Shown in pieces: positions 6,836 through 13,798 of a stretch of DNA of 13,798 nucleotides. Within the stretch, counting starts at the first letter, position 1. Every line of letters starts with the position of its first letter. The position numbers and the translations under genes are program-made. The stretch is from Gallionella sp. GTDB lineage: Bacteria; Pseudomonadota; Gammaproteobacteria; Burkholderiales; Gallionellaceae. The DNA is taken from the NCBI GenBank assembly GCA_029850565.1, contig JARCRR010000060.1, positions 1 through 13,798 on the forward strand. Direction: 5' to 3'. The notes beneath the pieces are model-generated. The model saw only the letters and a list, made by a program, of their open reading frames with translations, searched no databases and was not told where the DNA came from.

Positions 6836-6944
6836 TGCGTCAGTTTTTGTCAGTAATTGGTCATTTTGACTGCTTTTATTCCATATCCCATCCAAGATCG
6901 CCGGGTGTGCAATCCGACAAACTCCTACCACTCATGATTGTTAG

Positions 6945-6966
6945 GTGTCATTTAAGCTTTTGTGTC
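6945..6966 (+). promoter_or_regulatory. Two GTGTC sites resembling PilR enhancer sites
   Basis: GTGTCATTT occurs at 6945 and again at 6962, 17 bp apart, just upstream of the sigma-54 promoter. PilR of Pseudomonas aeruginosa is reported to bind clustered (C/G)TGTC motifs before pilA. Here the sites are closer to the promoter than is usual. Confidence 0.4.
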
Positions 6967-6981
6967 ATTTTAAAATTTATC

Positions 6982-6997
6982 TGGCATAACTTTTGCT
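6982..6997 (+). promoter_or_regulatory. Sigma-54 (RpoN) promoter of the pilin gene
   Basis: TGGCATAACTTTTGCT matches the -24/-12 consensus TGGCAC-N5-TTGCW in all but one base, with the required 10 bp between GG and GC. The predicted start near 7008 gives a leader of about 50 nt to the pilin ATG at 7060. Type IV pilin genes are classic RpoN targets, which supports the call. Confidence 0.8.
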
Positions 6998-7059
6998 GTA
7001 ACACTGTCGCAATTATTGTATTACTAATGAATCACCGACTATTGAAAGTGGAGAAAAAT

Positions 7060-7743
7060 ATGAAACGCAATCAATCCGGCTTTACTTTAATCGAAATCGC
7101 CATCGTGCTGGTGATTATCGGGCTGCTGCTCGGCGGCGTAATGAAGGGACAAGAACTCATCAACAGCGCCAAGGTGAAGAATCTGGCTGCTGACTTCAAG
7201 AACACCTCGCTGTATATCTACAGTTATCAGGACAAGTTCCGCTCTTTGCCTGGCGATGATGCGCTCGTTACATCCCACATTACTAGCGCAGTGCAAGCCG
7301 TATCTCAAGTGGCTAGTACCACAACCATTGGGAACGGCAGGATTGATGGCAAGTGGGACGATTACACCGCGACAACGATGGAGTCCATTTTGTTCTGGCA
7401 GCATGTCCGCATGGCTGGTATCGCAACTGGCATTACCAATGTAAATGATTCGACAGGCGCATATACTCAAAGAAATACTCTGGGAGGTGTTGTTGGTGTA
7501 ACCAATTCTGTTAACGATTTGCCGATAGCAGGCCTTAAAGGGGCTTACATTGTTTGCTCAGCTAACATCCAAGGTAAGTTTGCCAAACAACTCGACATCA
7601 TGATGGACGATGGCGTAACAAATTCTGGCAGCATGATGACTGCCCTAACAGTGACTGCTGATGTAGGTACAGCCGCCGTAACAGCCAAGGCAAGTGCTGA
7701 TGTGGAAGACAATACGCTATACACCGTCTGCATGGGCGTTTAA
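7060..7743 (+). CDS. Type IV pilin or pseudopilin (prepilin-type N-terminal cleavage/methylation domain)
   Basis: The 227-aa protein has a short basic leader MKRNQSG cut before F8 by prepilin peptidase, the conserved Glu at mature position 5 (FTLIE), and a hydrophobic helix (IAIVLVIIGLLLGGVM) that anchors and assembles pilins. Next comes DFKNTSLYIYSYQDKFRSLPGDD, typical of the LPGD group of pilin-like proteins. Two cysteines, C166 and C224 at the extreme C-terminus (YTVCMGV), could form the loop-closing disulfide. The start is set by GTGGAGAAAAAT before the ATG; an upstream in-frame extension lacks any leader character. Control by sigma-54 is strongly suggested, and a terminator follows the stop. 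No other pilus gene is in the window, so it is an isolated pilin gene. Whether it is the major pilin, a minor pilin or a secretion pseudopilin cannot be decided. Confidence 0.9.
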   Translation: MKRNQSGFTLIEIAIVLVIIGLLLGGVMKGQELINSAKVKNLAADFKNTSLYIYSYQDKFRSLPGDDALVTSHITSAVQAVSQVASTTTIGNGRIDGKWDDYTATTMESILFWQHVRMAGIATGITNVNDSTGAYTQRNTLGGVVGVTNSVNDLPIAGLKGAYIVCSANIQGKFAKQLDIMMDDGVTNSGSMMTALTVTADVGTAAVTAKASADVEDNTLYTVCMGV

Positions 7744-7763
7744 TCCAACTCCTGCATGACCTC

Positions 7764-7791
7764 AAAGCCCGCTGTTCGCAGCGGGCTTTTT
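7764..7791 (+). terminator. Rho-independent terminator of the pilin gene
   Basis: A perfect 11-bp stem (AAAGCCCGCTG at 7764-7774, CAGCGGGCTTT at 7779-7789) encloses a TTCG loop and runs into a T tract. It begins 20 bp after the pilin stop codon. Confidence 0.95.
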
Positions 7792-7797
7792 GTTGTC

Positions 7798-7823
7798 CGT
7801 CATTCCCGCGTAGGCGGGAATCC
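7798..7823 (+). repeat. ATTCCC-N8-GGGAAT (dRS3-like) repeat, left copy
   Basis: Bases 7798-7823 are the exact reverse complement of 7965-7990. The core (7802-7821) is ATTCCCGCGTAGGCGGGAAT, itself a hairpin with an 8-bp stem. It fits the dRS3 pattern described in Neisseria, and related repeats are widespread in betaproteobacteria. It follows the pilin terminator directly. Confidence 0.9.
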
Positions 7824-7964
7824 AATGGTATGGTTGGATATGCTTTGAGATATGACTCTGCCGAGCAACAGATTGTCTTAGCTCGACAGGACAGACGGGA
7901 GCAGACACCCATCTTCAGTGTTGCAGAATCATTGATGGATATGGCGACACTAAATCTATGAACC
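7824..7964. other. Non-coding 141-bp segment between the inverted repeats
   Basis: No credible gene, promoter or RNA was recognised here. It contains one small possible stem (CGAGC ... GCTCG, about 7862-7885). Together with the bordering repeats it has the size and shape of a small non-autonomous element, but no target-site duplication is visible outside the repeats. Confidence 0.5.
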
Positions 7965-7990
7965 GGATTCCCGCCTACGCGGGAATGACG
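7965..7990 (-). repeat. ATTCCC-N8-GGGAAT (dRS3-like) repeat, right copy, inverted
   Basis: This is the perfect 26-bp inverted partner of 7798-7823, with the core at 7967-7986. It begins one base after the antiporter stop codon (7992-7994), so the antiporter mRNA would end in a GC-rich hairpin. It lacks a T tract and is not a standard terminator. Confidence 0.9.
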
Positions 7991-7991
7991 A

Positions 7992-9962
7992 TTACCCCTC
8001 GCGCAACCTTTTCTCCGCCGCTTCCAAGGTCACGGGTTGCCCCAACAACAACAACACATCCCCTGCACGCAGCAACATATCGCCGGAGGGTTCGTTACCC
8101 AGCATGTTGTGACGGCGCACGCCGTTCACTTCGACGTTGAGTTCATCCAACTTGAGATCGCCCAATCGTTTGCCGACTGCCGCGTGTTTCTCGCTCAGCA
8201 TGACGTTGTGGAAACGGGGCTGTAACTGTTCGGTGTCTTCGCCGACCTCTGTTTGCGGCGTTTTCAAATAGCCGCTGAACATGCTGTAGCGTTTGGCACG
8301 CGCCTCCTGCACACGACGCACCACGCGACTCAGCGGAATTCCCGCCATGAGCAACGCTTGCGAGGCGAGCATGACACTCCCTTCCAACACTTCGGCGACC
8401 ACTTCGGTCGCACCGGCCTTCTTCAGTACATCTACATTGGTGTCGTCGGCAGTACGCACGATGACGGGCAGATCGGGGCGCGCTTTGGTGACGTGGTGCA
8501 ATATCTTCAATGCTGAATGTTTGTCGTCATAGGTGATGACCAAGGTCTTGGCGCGCATCAGCCCAGCCGCTTGCAACACTTCATGTTTCGCCGCATCGCC
8601 ATAGACGACGCGCTCACCCGCATCGTTCGCCTCTTTGACGGCACGTGAATCCAGATCGAGCGCGATGAAGCTGAGGCCTTCCATCTTCAAGAACTTGGCC
8701 AGTGCCTGCCCGCTACGCCCATAGCCGCAGATGATGATGTGTTGTTTCGCCGCCATGCTCTGCACGGCGATCTGGTGCATCTGCATGGCGCGGTTCATCC
8801 ATTCGTCCGGCGATAAGCGGCGCACGATAGCTTCCGAATATTGGATAAGGAAGGGGGCGATGAGCATGGAGATGAGCATGGCGGCCAACACGTTCTGCAT
8901 GACATCCGCAGGTAGCAGGCTCACACCTCCAGCCAGCGTCAACAACACGAAGCCAAACTCCCCGGCTTGTGCCAAGCCGATGCCGGTATGCAGCGCAGAG
9001 CCCCAGCTTCCGCCAAAGACGCGCACCAGTACAGCGACCACCAGCGCCTTGAACGGCAGCAGGATGAGCAGTAACAGCAGTATCCATCCCCATCCGACGA
9101 GGATGGCATGGATATCCAACAGCATGCCGATAGTAACGAAGAACAGGCCGAGCAGGACATCGCGGAACGGCTTGATGTCCTCTTCCACCTGATAGCGATA
9201 TTCGGTCTCTGAAATGAGCATGCCCGCGACGAATGCGCCCAGCGCCAGCGACAGTCCGCTCAATTCGGTGAGCCATGCCATACCCAGCGTGAACAGCAAC
9301 ACGTTGAGCATGAACAGTTCGGAAGATTTCTGTTGCGCGACCAGATGGAACCAGGGACGCAATAGTTTCTGACCGAAGATCAGCAACGCGGACAATACGA
9401 CCGCCGCTTTGAGCATAGCAACCGCGATCGTGCCACTCAGGTCGCCACCGCTTTGTGCAAGCGCGGGAATGACGATGATGAGCGGAACGACGGCCAGATC
9501 CTGGAACAGCAGCACACCCATGATCTTCTGGCCGTGCGGTGCGTTCAGTTCCGCGCGTTCGACCAGCATCTTGCTGACGATGGCAGTCGAGGACATCGCC
9601 AAGATACCGCCCAAGGCCAAACCCGCCCGCCAATCCATCGCAAAAGCCAAACATGCGAGCATCACCAGCCCGATGGTAAACACCACTTGCGCCGTGCCCA
9701 GCCCGAATACAAGCCGTTGCATCGCACGCAACTTGGCCAGACTGAATTCGAGACCGATGCTGAACATGAGGAACACCACGCCGAATTCGGCAAGATGTCG
9801 CGTCTCTGGTGCGTCGGGTATCCATCCCAAGGCGTGCGGCCCGATGAAGATGCCTACGATGAGATAACCCAGCATGGCGGGCAGATGCAACAGACGGAAC
9901 AGCACCACCACCGCGACGGCGGCGGCAAGCAAAATAAGCAGCAGATGTAAGGAGCTATCCAT
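7992..9962 (-). CDS. KefB/KefC-type monovalent cation:proton antiporter (CPA2 family) with RCK domains
   Basis: The 656-aa inner-membrane protein probably exchanges K+ or Na+ for H+. Residues 1-380 form the Na+/H+ exchanger domain with about 12 membrane segments. It includes GVVFLMFSIGLEFS (61-74), the conserved LLFQDLAVVPL (151-161) and AQAGEFGFVLL (331-341). An RCK/TrkA-N nucleotide-binding domain follows with the Rossmann motif IIICGYGRSGQALAKFL (409-425) and the acidic ALDLD end of the second strand. A TrkA-C domain occupies about 575-645. The start is placed at 9962 (MDSSLHLLLILLAAAV) because the 17 residues gained from the ATG at 10013 are polar and would reach the divergent kdsD promoter. 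The gene is divergent from the LPS operon with a 74-bp gap. Ion specificity and any glutathione control as in KefC cannot be read from the sequence. Confidence 0.92.
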   Translation of the reverse strand: MDSSLHLLLILLAAAVAVVVLFRLLHLPAMLGYLIVGIFIGPHALGWIPDAPETRHLAEFGVVFLMFSIGLEFSLAKLRAMQRLVFGLGTAQVVFTIGLVMLACLAFAMDWRAGLALGGILAMSSTAIVSKMLVERAELNAPHGQKIMGVLLFQDLAVVPLIIVIPALAQSGGDLSGTIAVAMLKAAVVLSALLIFGQKLLRPWFHLVAQQKSSELFMLNVLLFTLGMAWLTELSGLSLALGAFVAGMLISETEYRYQVEEDIKPFRDVLLGLFFVTIGMLLDIHAILVGWGWILLLLLILLPFKALVVAVLVRVFGGSWGSALHTGIGLAQAGEFGFVLLTLAGGVSLLPADVMQNVLAAMLISMLIAPFLIQYSEAIVRRLSPDEWMNRAMQMHQIAVQSMAAKQHIIICGYGRSGQALAKFLKMEGLSFIALDLDSRAVKEANDAGERVVYGDAAKHEVLQAAGLMRAKTLVITYDDKHSALKILHHVTKARPDLPVIVRTADDTNVDVLKKAGATEVVAEVLEGSVMLASQALLMAGIPLSRVVRRVQEARAKRYSMFSGYLKTPQTEVGEDTEQLQPRFHNVMLSEKHAAVGKRLGDLKLDELNVEVNGVRRHNMLGNEPSGDMLLRAGDVLLLLGQPVTLEAAEKRLREG

Positions 9963-10023
9963 GCCCCGATGATGCCTCAAGTTGGTGCACTTGCAAAATC
10001 GTTCCGGCATCAAGAGCCACTGC

Positions 10024-10029
10024 TATAAT
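10024..10029 (+). promoter_or_regulatory. Perfect -10 element (TATAAT) of the LPS operon, next to the kdsD start
   Basis: TATAAT ends 7 bp before the kdsD ATG at 10037, so transcription should begin at or within a base or two of the ATG. The -35 region (about 10001-10006) is poor. No Shine-Dalgarno sequence fits in the short gap TTGTCGC. Confidence 0.55.
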
Positions 10030-10036
10030 TTGTCGC

Positions 10037-11023
10037 ATGGATAAAAACATTTCTGCCGGGCCCCATGCGCTCGATCTTGCACGCCAAGTGTTGAACATCG
10101 AAGCTGCCGCCGTTCAAGCACTTGTGCCGCGTATAGACGACCACTTCCTTAAAGCACTCAACCTGATTCTCGCTTGTCATGGACGAGTGATCGTGAGCGG
10201 CATGGGCAAGTCTGGCCACATCGCACGCAAAATCGCGGCGACCCTTTCCAGCACCGGCACGCCGGCTTACTTCGTACATCCCGGTGAAGCCAGTCACGGC
10301 GACCTTGGCATGGTCACATCGCAAGATGTGTTCATCGGCATCTCTTATTCCGGCGAGAGTGAAGAGTTGCTGACCATCGTACCCACGCTGAAACGTCAGG
10401 GAGCGAAACTCATCAGCCTGACCGGTAATCCGCAATCGAGTCTGGCGCGCGAAGCCGACGTCCATTTGAATGGCGCGGTGGCGCAGGAAGCCTGCCCGAT
10501 GGGATTGGCACCCACTGCCAGCACCACCGCCGCTCTCGCACTGGGCGATGCGCTTGCCGTAGCCCTGCTGGACGCCAAAGGGTTCGGCGAAGCAGATTTT
10601 GCACGCTCTCATCCCGGAGGCAGTTTGGGGCGCCGACTGCTCACTCATGTACGCGACATCATGCATACCAATGCCAGCATCCCCAGTGTGCGCGAAACCG
10701 CGACATTGGCTGATGCCGTGTTGGAAGTATCACGCAAGGGCCTAGGTATGACGGCGATTGTTGATGCCAAACACCATCTGCTCGGTATCTACACCGACGG
10801 CGACCTGCGCCGCACGCTGGAGAAGAAATTGGATTTCAGCAACACACCGATCACCTCGGTGATGTCGCGCACGCCGCGCAGTATCGGCCCCGACGCACTG
10901 GCCGTGGAAGCCGTGCAATTGATGGAGCAGTACAACATCAGCCAGTTGTTGGTGATCGATACCAACAAAAAAGTGGTGGGCGCGCTGAACATGCATGACC
11001 TGCTGAAAGCGAAAGTTATCTAA
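10037..11023 (+). CDS. kdsD: D-arabinose 5-phosphate isomerase
   Basis: KdsD converts D-ribulose 5-phosphate to D-arabinose 5-phosphate, the first step of Kdo synthesis for lipopolysaccharide, in the cytoplasm. The 328-aa protein equals E. coli KdsD in length and layout: an SIS domain (about 40-180) and two CBS domains (about 205-265 and 273-328). VSGMGKSGHIARKIAATLSS, HPGEASHGDLGM and SHPGGSLGRR are near-identical to the E. coli enzyme. K58, E110, E151 and H192 line up with its active-site residues K59, E111, E152 and H193. It is the first gene of the LPS operon, with kdsC 6 bp downstream. KpsF paralogues catalyse the same step in capsule clusters, but the kdsC-lpt neighbourhood points to KdsD. 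Confidence 0.97.
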   Translation: MDKNISAGPHALDLARQVLNIEAAAVQALVPRIDDHFLKALNLILACHGRVIVSGMGKSGHIARKIAATLSSTGTPAYFVHPGEASHGDLGMVTSQDVFIGISYSGESEELLTIVPTLKRQGAKLISLTGNPQSSLAREADVHLNGAVAQEACPMGLAPTASTTAALALGDALAVALLDAKGFGEADFARSHPGGSLGRRLLTHVRDIMHTNASIPSVRETATLADAVLEVSRKGLGMTAIVDAKHHLLGIYTDGDLRRTLEKKLDFSNTPITSVMSRTPRSIGPDALAVEAVQLMEQYNISQLLVIDTNKKVVGALNMHDLLKAKVI

Positions 11024-11029
11024 TTCATT

Positions 11030-11551
11030 ATGCCGCTCACCCAAAAGATAAAACCGCTACGCCTCGTCGCCTTTGATGTGGATGGCATCCTCACCGATGG
11101 CGGGCTGTATCTATCCGACTCCGGAGAGGAATTCAAACGTTTCAACTCGCTCGACGGCCATGGTCTGAAGATGCTCAAGGCATCCGGTGTGGAGCTGGCA
11201 ATCATCACCGGGCGCACATCGAAGTGTGTCGAGCTGCGCGCCAGAAATCTCGGGATCGCCCGCCTGTATCAAGGCGTGGAGGACAAATGGGGTGCGATGC
11301 AAGCACTGTTGGCCGAACTGAAACTCACGCCCGAAACTGCCGCCTTCATGGGGGACGACGTGGTCGACCTGCCGGTGATGCGCCGCGTCGGTTTGGCATT
11401 GAGCGTACCCGCGGCACCGCAAGTGGTACGCGACCATGCGCATTACGTGAGTCGACACGAAGCCGGACATGGCGCGGTGCGTGAAGTATGCGAACTCATC
11501 ATGGCGGCACAAGGTACGCTGGCGACACAACTTGCGCCTTATCTCAAGTAA
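11030..11551 (+). CDS. kdsC: 3-deoxy-D-manno-octulosonate 8-phosphate phosphatase
   Basis: KdsC is a HAD-superfamily phosphatase that releases phosphate from Kdo 8-phosphate, the third step of Kdo synthesis. The 173-aa length is typical of this cap-less, tetrameric type. Motif I is FDVDGILTDG with nucleophile D16 and acid/base D18. Motif II is T60 in IITGR, motif III is K86 in EDKWGA, and motif IV is GDDVVDLPVM with D109 and D110. The C-terminal RHEAGHGAVREVCELI is a KdsC hallmark that reaches into the neighbouring subunit. The gene follows kdsD after 6 bp, and its stop abuts the lptC start, so these genes are almost surely co-transcribed. Confidence 0.96.
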   Translation: MPLTQKIKPLRLVAFDVDGILTDGGLYLSDSGEEFKRFNSLDGHGLKMLKASGVELAIITGRTSKCVELRARNLGIARLYQGVEDKWGAMQALLAELKLTPETAAFMGDDVVDLPVMRRVGLALSVPAAPQVVRDHAHYVSRHEAGHGAVREVCELIMAAQGTLATQLAPYLK

Positions 11552-12139
11552 ATGATGGACGCCCAACGCATCACCAGTAAATTACGCTCTTGGCTACCGC
11601 TACTGCCGCTGTTGGGTTTGCTACTGGCCAGTTATTGGCTGAACCTGCAGGTGCAGCCGCTGCCTTCAAGCTACAAAGAGGCCAGGCATGATGTCGACTT
11701 CACCATCGAAAAACTCTCCTCTACCGTGCTGAACGAAAAAGGGCAGACTCGCTTCGTGCTCTCCGCCGACAAGATGTGGCATTTCTCGGACGATGACACC
11801 ACGCACTTGGAACTTCCCCGCTTCATCAGCCTGAATGCCGACCAACCCCCGGTCGATATCACCGCAAAGGTCGGCACACTCAGCAGCAAGAGCGAGGAAG
11901 TCTTCATGCATGATGATGTCGTCATCGCACGGACCGACCCAGTCACCCTGAATGAGATGCGATTCGAAACCGACTATCTTCACATCGTTCCCGACCGCGA
12001 TCTGGCAGAGACCGACCATTCCGTTCTTATGTATGACGAGAAGAACATCGTCAGTGCAGTCGGCATGGTTTTCGATAACCAGTCACGTATCGTTAGGTTG
12101 CTTTCCAAGGTCAGAGCGAAACATGCACCTAAAAAATAA
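11552..12139 (+). CDS. lptC: LPS export protein LptC
   Basis: LptC is a bitopic inner-membrane protein that takes LPS from the LptBFG transporter and passes it to LptA. The 195-aa sequence has one N-terminal membrane helix (about 14-32, LPLLPLLGLLLASYWLNL) without a cleavage site. A periplasmic beta-jellyroll (about 45-185) follows, with typical strands such as NEKGQTRFVLSADKMWHF and the ending NQSRIVRLLSKVRAKH. The start ATG directly follows the kdsC TAA. A second ATG lies one codon later, so the N-terminus could be one residue shorter. The last 17 bp overlap lptA. Confidence 0.93.
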   Translation: MMDAQRITSKLRSWLPLLPLLGLLLASYWLNLQVQPLPSSYKEARHDVDFTIEKLSSTVLNEKGQTRFVLSADKMWHFSDDDTTHLELPRFISLNADQPPVDITAKVGTLSSKSEEVFMHDDVVIARTDPVTLNEMRFETDYLHIVPDRDLAETDHSVLMYDEKNIVSAVGMVFDNQSRIVRLLSKVRAKHAPKK

Positions 12140-12746
12140 CTTCGCCACCCGACTGGTCGCCCTGCTTCTCATGTGCATAGCGATCTTCGCCCACGCGGAA
12201 AGTGCGGACCGCGACAAACCTTTACATCTGGTGTCAGACAGCATGACGATAGACGATTCGAAGCAAAGCAGCACTTTCGAAGGGCATGTCGAGCTGACTC
12301 AAGGTACCTTGCAGATCGTGGCCGACCAGGTTGTGGTCGTAGAAGACAAGCAGGGCTATCAACACCTGACCGCCACCGGCGTACCTGCCAGCTTCCGCCA
12401 AAGAACTGAGGGATCTGATGAGTATGCCGAAGGATTCGGCGAACGCATCGAGTACGACACGCGCTCTCAAAAAGTCGACTTCTTCAAGAATGCCCGTGTG
12501 AAGCGCGGCCAAGACGAGGTCATGGGCGATTACATCACCTACAACAGCAACACCGAGATATTCGAAGCACGCGGCAACGCAATGACAGCCAGCGGCAAGC
12601 CGACCAGAAAGGAGCGCGTACGTGCCGTGATCCAACCCAAGAACAACAAACCCGAAAGCACCAACGCCACAGCCAAACAGGATGGCGTGACTATCCAACC
12701 CAGCCCGACACTGCATGACCTTCCATTGGATGTGCCGAAACCATGA
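12123..12746 (+). CDS. lptA: LPS transport periplasmic protein LptA
   Basis: LptA polymerises into the periplasmic bridge carrying LPS from LptC to LptD. The 207-aa precursor has a signal peptide (MHLKNNFATRLVALLLMCIA to AHA, cut after about residue 25) and then an OstA-type domain. Visible there are PLHLVSDSMTIDDSKQSSTF, GHVELTQGTLQIVADQV and EYDTRSQKVDFFKNARVKRG. A charged, low-complexity tail (about 165-207) makes it somewhat longer than the E. coli protein (185 aa). The start inside lptC (17-bp overlap) is chosen because the signal peptide begins there; the frame continues upstream without leader features. The stop overlaps the lptB start by 4 bp. Confidence 0.95.
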   Translation: MHLKNNFATRLVALLLMCIAIFAHAESADRDKPLHLVSDSMTIDDSKQSSTFEGHVELTQGTLQIVADQVVVVEDKQGYQHLTATGVPASFRQRTEGSDEYAEGFGERIEYDTRSQKVDFFKNARVKRGQDEVMGDYITYNSNTEIFEARGNAMTASGKPTRKERVRAVIQPKNNKPESTNATAKQDGVTIQPSPTLHDLPLDVPKP

Positions 12747-13465
12747 GTGAACTGCGTACAGCCTCACTCAAGAAACGCTACGGCGCGCGCACCGTGGTGC
12801 AAGATGTATCGCTCTCCGTCAGCAGCGGGGAAGTCATCGGTCTGCTCGGTCCGAATGGAGCAGGCAAGACCACCAGTTTCTATATGATCGTCGGGCTGGT
12901 CGCGGCGGATGGCGGCGAGATCACCATCGATGGGCAGAACGTCACACATCTACCTATCCACCGCCGCGCGCGCTTGGGCTTGGCCTATCTGCCACAGGAA
13001 GCTTCAATCTTCCGCCGCATGACAGTCAGCCAGAACATCTTGGCCGTCTTGGAGCTTCACGGCTATACCCCGGAAGAACAGGAGGCGCAGCTGGAAACCT
13101 TGTTGAACGATCTACACATCACCCATATCCGCAACAACCCCGCCATCAGCCTGTCCGGCGGCGAACGGCGGCGTGTGGAGATCGCCCGTGCGTTGGCCAC
13201 CAATCCGCGCTTCATCCTGCTCGATGAACCGTTCGCAGGCGTTGACCCTATCGCGGTGATCGACATCCAAAAGATCATCCGCTTCCTCAAGGAGCGCGGT
13301 ATCGGCGTGCTCATCACCGACCATAACGTGCGCGAAACACTGGGCATCTGCGACCGCGCTTACATCATTAACGCCGGTTCGGTGATGGCAGAAGGCAAGC
13401 CCGATGAAATCATCTATAATGAGGGCGTGAGGAAGGTGTATCTGGGCGAGCACTTCAAATTATAA
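12743..13465 (+). CDS. lptB: LPS export ABC transporter ATPase LptB
   Basis: LptB is the cytoplasmic ATPase that powers LPS extraction with LptF and LptG, which are not in this window. All ABC motifs are intact in 240 aa: Walker A GPNGAGKT (36-43), the Q-loop Q85 in YLPQEASIF, signature LSGGERRRVEIARA (137-150), Walker B FILLDEP (157-163) with catalytic E162, and the H-loop H194. YLPQEASIFRRMTV and the C-terminal YLGEHFKL are characteristic of LptB. It is translationally coupled to lptA by ATGA, and rpoN follows after 30 bp. Confidence 0.97.
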   Translation: MSELRTASLKKRYGARTVVQDVSLSVSSGEVIGLLGPNGAGKTTSFYMIVGLVAADGGEITIDGQNVTHLPIHRRARLGLAYLPQEASIFRRMTVSQNILAVLELHGYTPEEQEAQLETLLNDLHITHIRNNPAISLSGGERRRVEIARALATNPRFILLDEPFAGVDPIAVIDIQKIIRFLKERGIGVLITDHNVRETLGICDRAYIINAGSVMAEGKPDEIIYNEGVRKVYLGEHFKL

Positions 13466-13495
13466 GACAGCGCCGTCCGACACCAAACATCTGCA

Positions 13496-13798
13496 ATGAA
13501 ACCAGCTCTCCAACTCAGGCAGTCCCAACAACTGATGATGACGCCGCAGTTGCAACAGGCTATCAAGCTGTTGCAACTCTCGACTTTGGAGATCAATCAG
13601 GAAACTGCGCGCCTGCTGGACGAGAATCCCTTCCTCGAACGCGAGGACGACAACGGCAACCAGACCTATAGCGGCAGCACTGAAGCGACCTCCTCCGGCA
13701 GCAACGACAATCCCGCACCCGAAACCGAATCTCGCGCCAGCGAGGCCGATTGGCCTGAGCCCTCATTCTCTTCATCGCCTTCCTCAAATCCTGATGAC
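13496..13798 (+). CDS. rpoN: RNA polymerase sigma-54 factor RpoN (5' part, runs off the window)
   Basis: RpoN directs RNA polymerase to -24/-12 promoters and needs ATP-driven activators. Only the first 101 codons are present. Region I is clear: MKPALQLRQSQQLMMTPQLQ, then QAIKLLQLSTLEINQ and LLDENPFLERED. An acidic, Ser-rich stretch corresponding to the variable region II follows. The DNA-binding domains are outside the window. The lptB-rpoN order is standard in proteobacteria. The sigma-54 promoter of the pilin gene in this window is a likely target. No good ribosome site precedes the ATG. Confidence 0.96.
   Translation, partial: MKPALQLRQSQQLMMTPQLQQAIKLLQLSTLEINQETARLLDENPFLEREDDNGNQTYSGSTEATSSGSNDNPAPETESRASEADWPEPSFSSSPSSNPDD

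Noticed and set aside
6826..7059. Longer N-terminus for the pilin (in-frame ATG at 6826)
   Set aside because: It would translate through the sigma-54 promoter and bury the prepilin leader. The ATG at 7060 has a good ribosome site and a standard leader.
8713..9825. 370-aa minus-strand open frame within the antiporter gene
   Set aside because: It is an alternative frame of the antiporter on the same strand and encodes an Arg/Cys/His-rich nonsense protein.
11952..12122. Longer N-terminus for LptA (in-frame ATG at 11952)
   Set aside because: The extension lies inside lptC in another frame and would hide the signal peptide that starts at 12123.
13415..13420. TATAAT inside the end of lptB as a promoter for rpoN
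   Set aside because: The hexamer is perfect, but no acceptable -35 lies 16-18 bp upstream, and it falls on ordinary lptB codons. It is possible but unsupported.

Overview
The window looks like a betaproteobacterial chromosome, most likely from the Nitrosomonadales (Gallionellaceae-like iron or sulfur oxidisers). This is inferred from three things: the gene order kefB-type antiporter / kdsD-kdsC-lptC-lptA-lptB-rpoN, a monoheme cytochrome that looks fused to an outer-membrane barrel, and an LPGD-type prepilin. No rRNA, tRNA or CRISPR array was seen. Genes fill the window and no gene-free stretch exceeds 300 bases; the longest (7744-7991) holds a terminator and a pair of inverted repeats.

Left part (1-5008, all minus strand): a cytochrome-porin-like gene with its own promoter region, a palindromic FNR-type box and a strong terminator; then a ParE/RelE-type toxin-antitoxin pair; then the DEAH-box RNA helicase gene hrpA, whose 3' end lies beyond position 1. 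The most striking object is inside hrpA. A 561-bp (187-codon) stretch encoding a DUF559/Vsr-like endonuclease domain, bordered by GC-rich hairpin repeats, sits without a stop or frameshift between the SAT motif of the first RecA domain and the start of the second. It looks like a mobile nuclease cassette that entered a conserved gene and kept the frame.

Middle part (5162-7990): an orphan membrane-bound histidine kinase (minus) is divergent from a type IV pilin-like gene (plus). The pilin has an almost ideal sigma-54 promoter with two GTGTC sites upstream, like PilR-controlled pilin promoters; rpoN, the sigma-54 gene, begins at the right end of the window. After the pilin come a UUCG-loop terminator and a 193-bp segment bounded by perfect 26-bp inverted repeats of the ATTCCC-N8-GGGAAT type.

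Right part (7992-13798): a KefB/KefC-type cation/proton antiporter (minus) is divergent from a tightly packed lipopolysaccharide operon (plus). kdsD and kdsC supply Kdo, and lptC, lptA and lptB encode parts of the LPS transport bridge; rpoN follows. The genes abut or overlap, so they are probably co-transcribed. The kdsD start lies only a few bases after a perfect TATAAT, which suggests a leaderless or nearly leaderless transcript.
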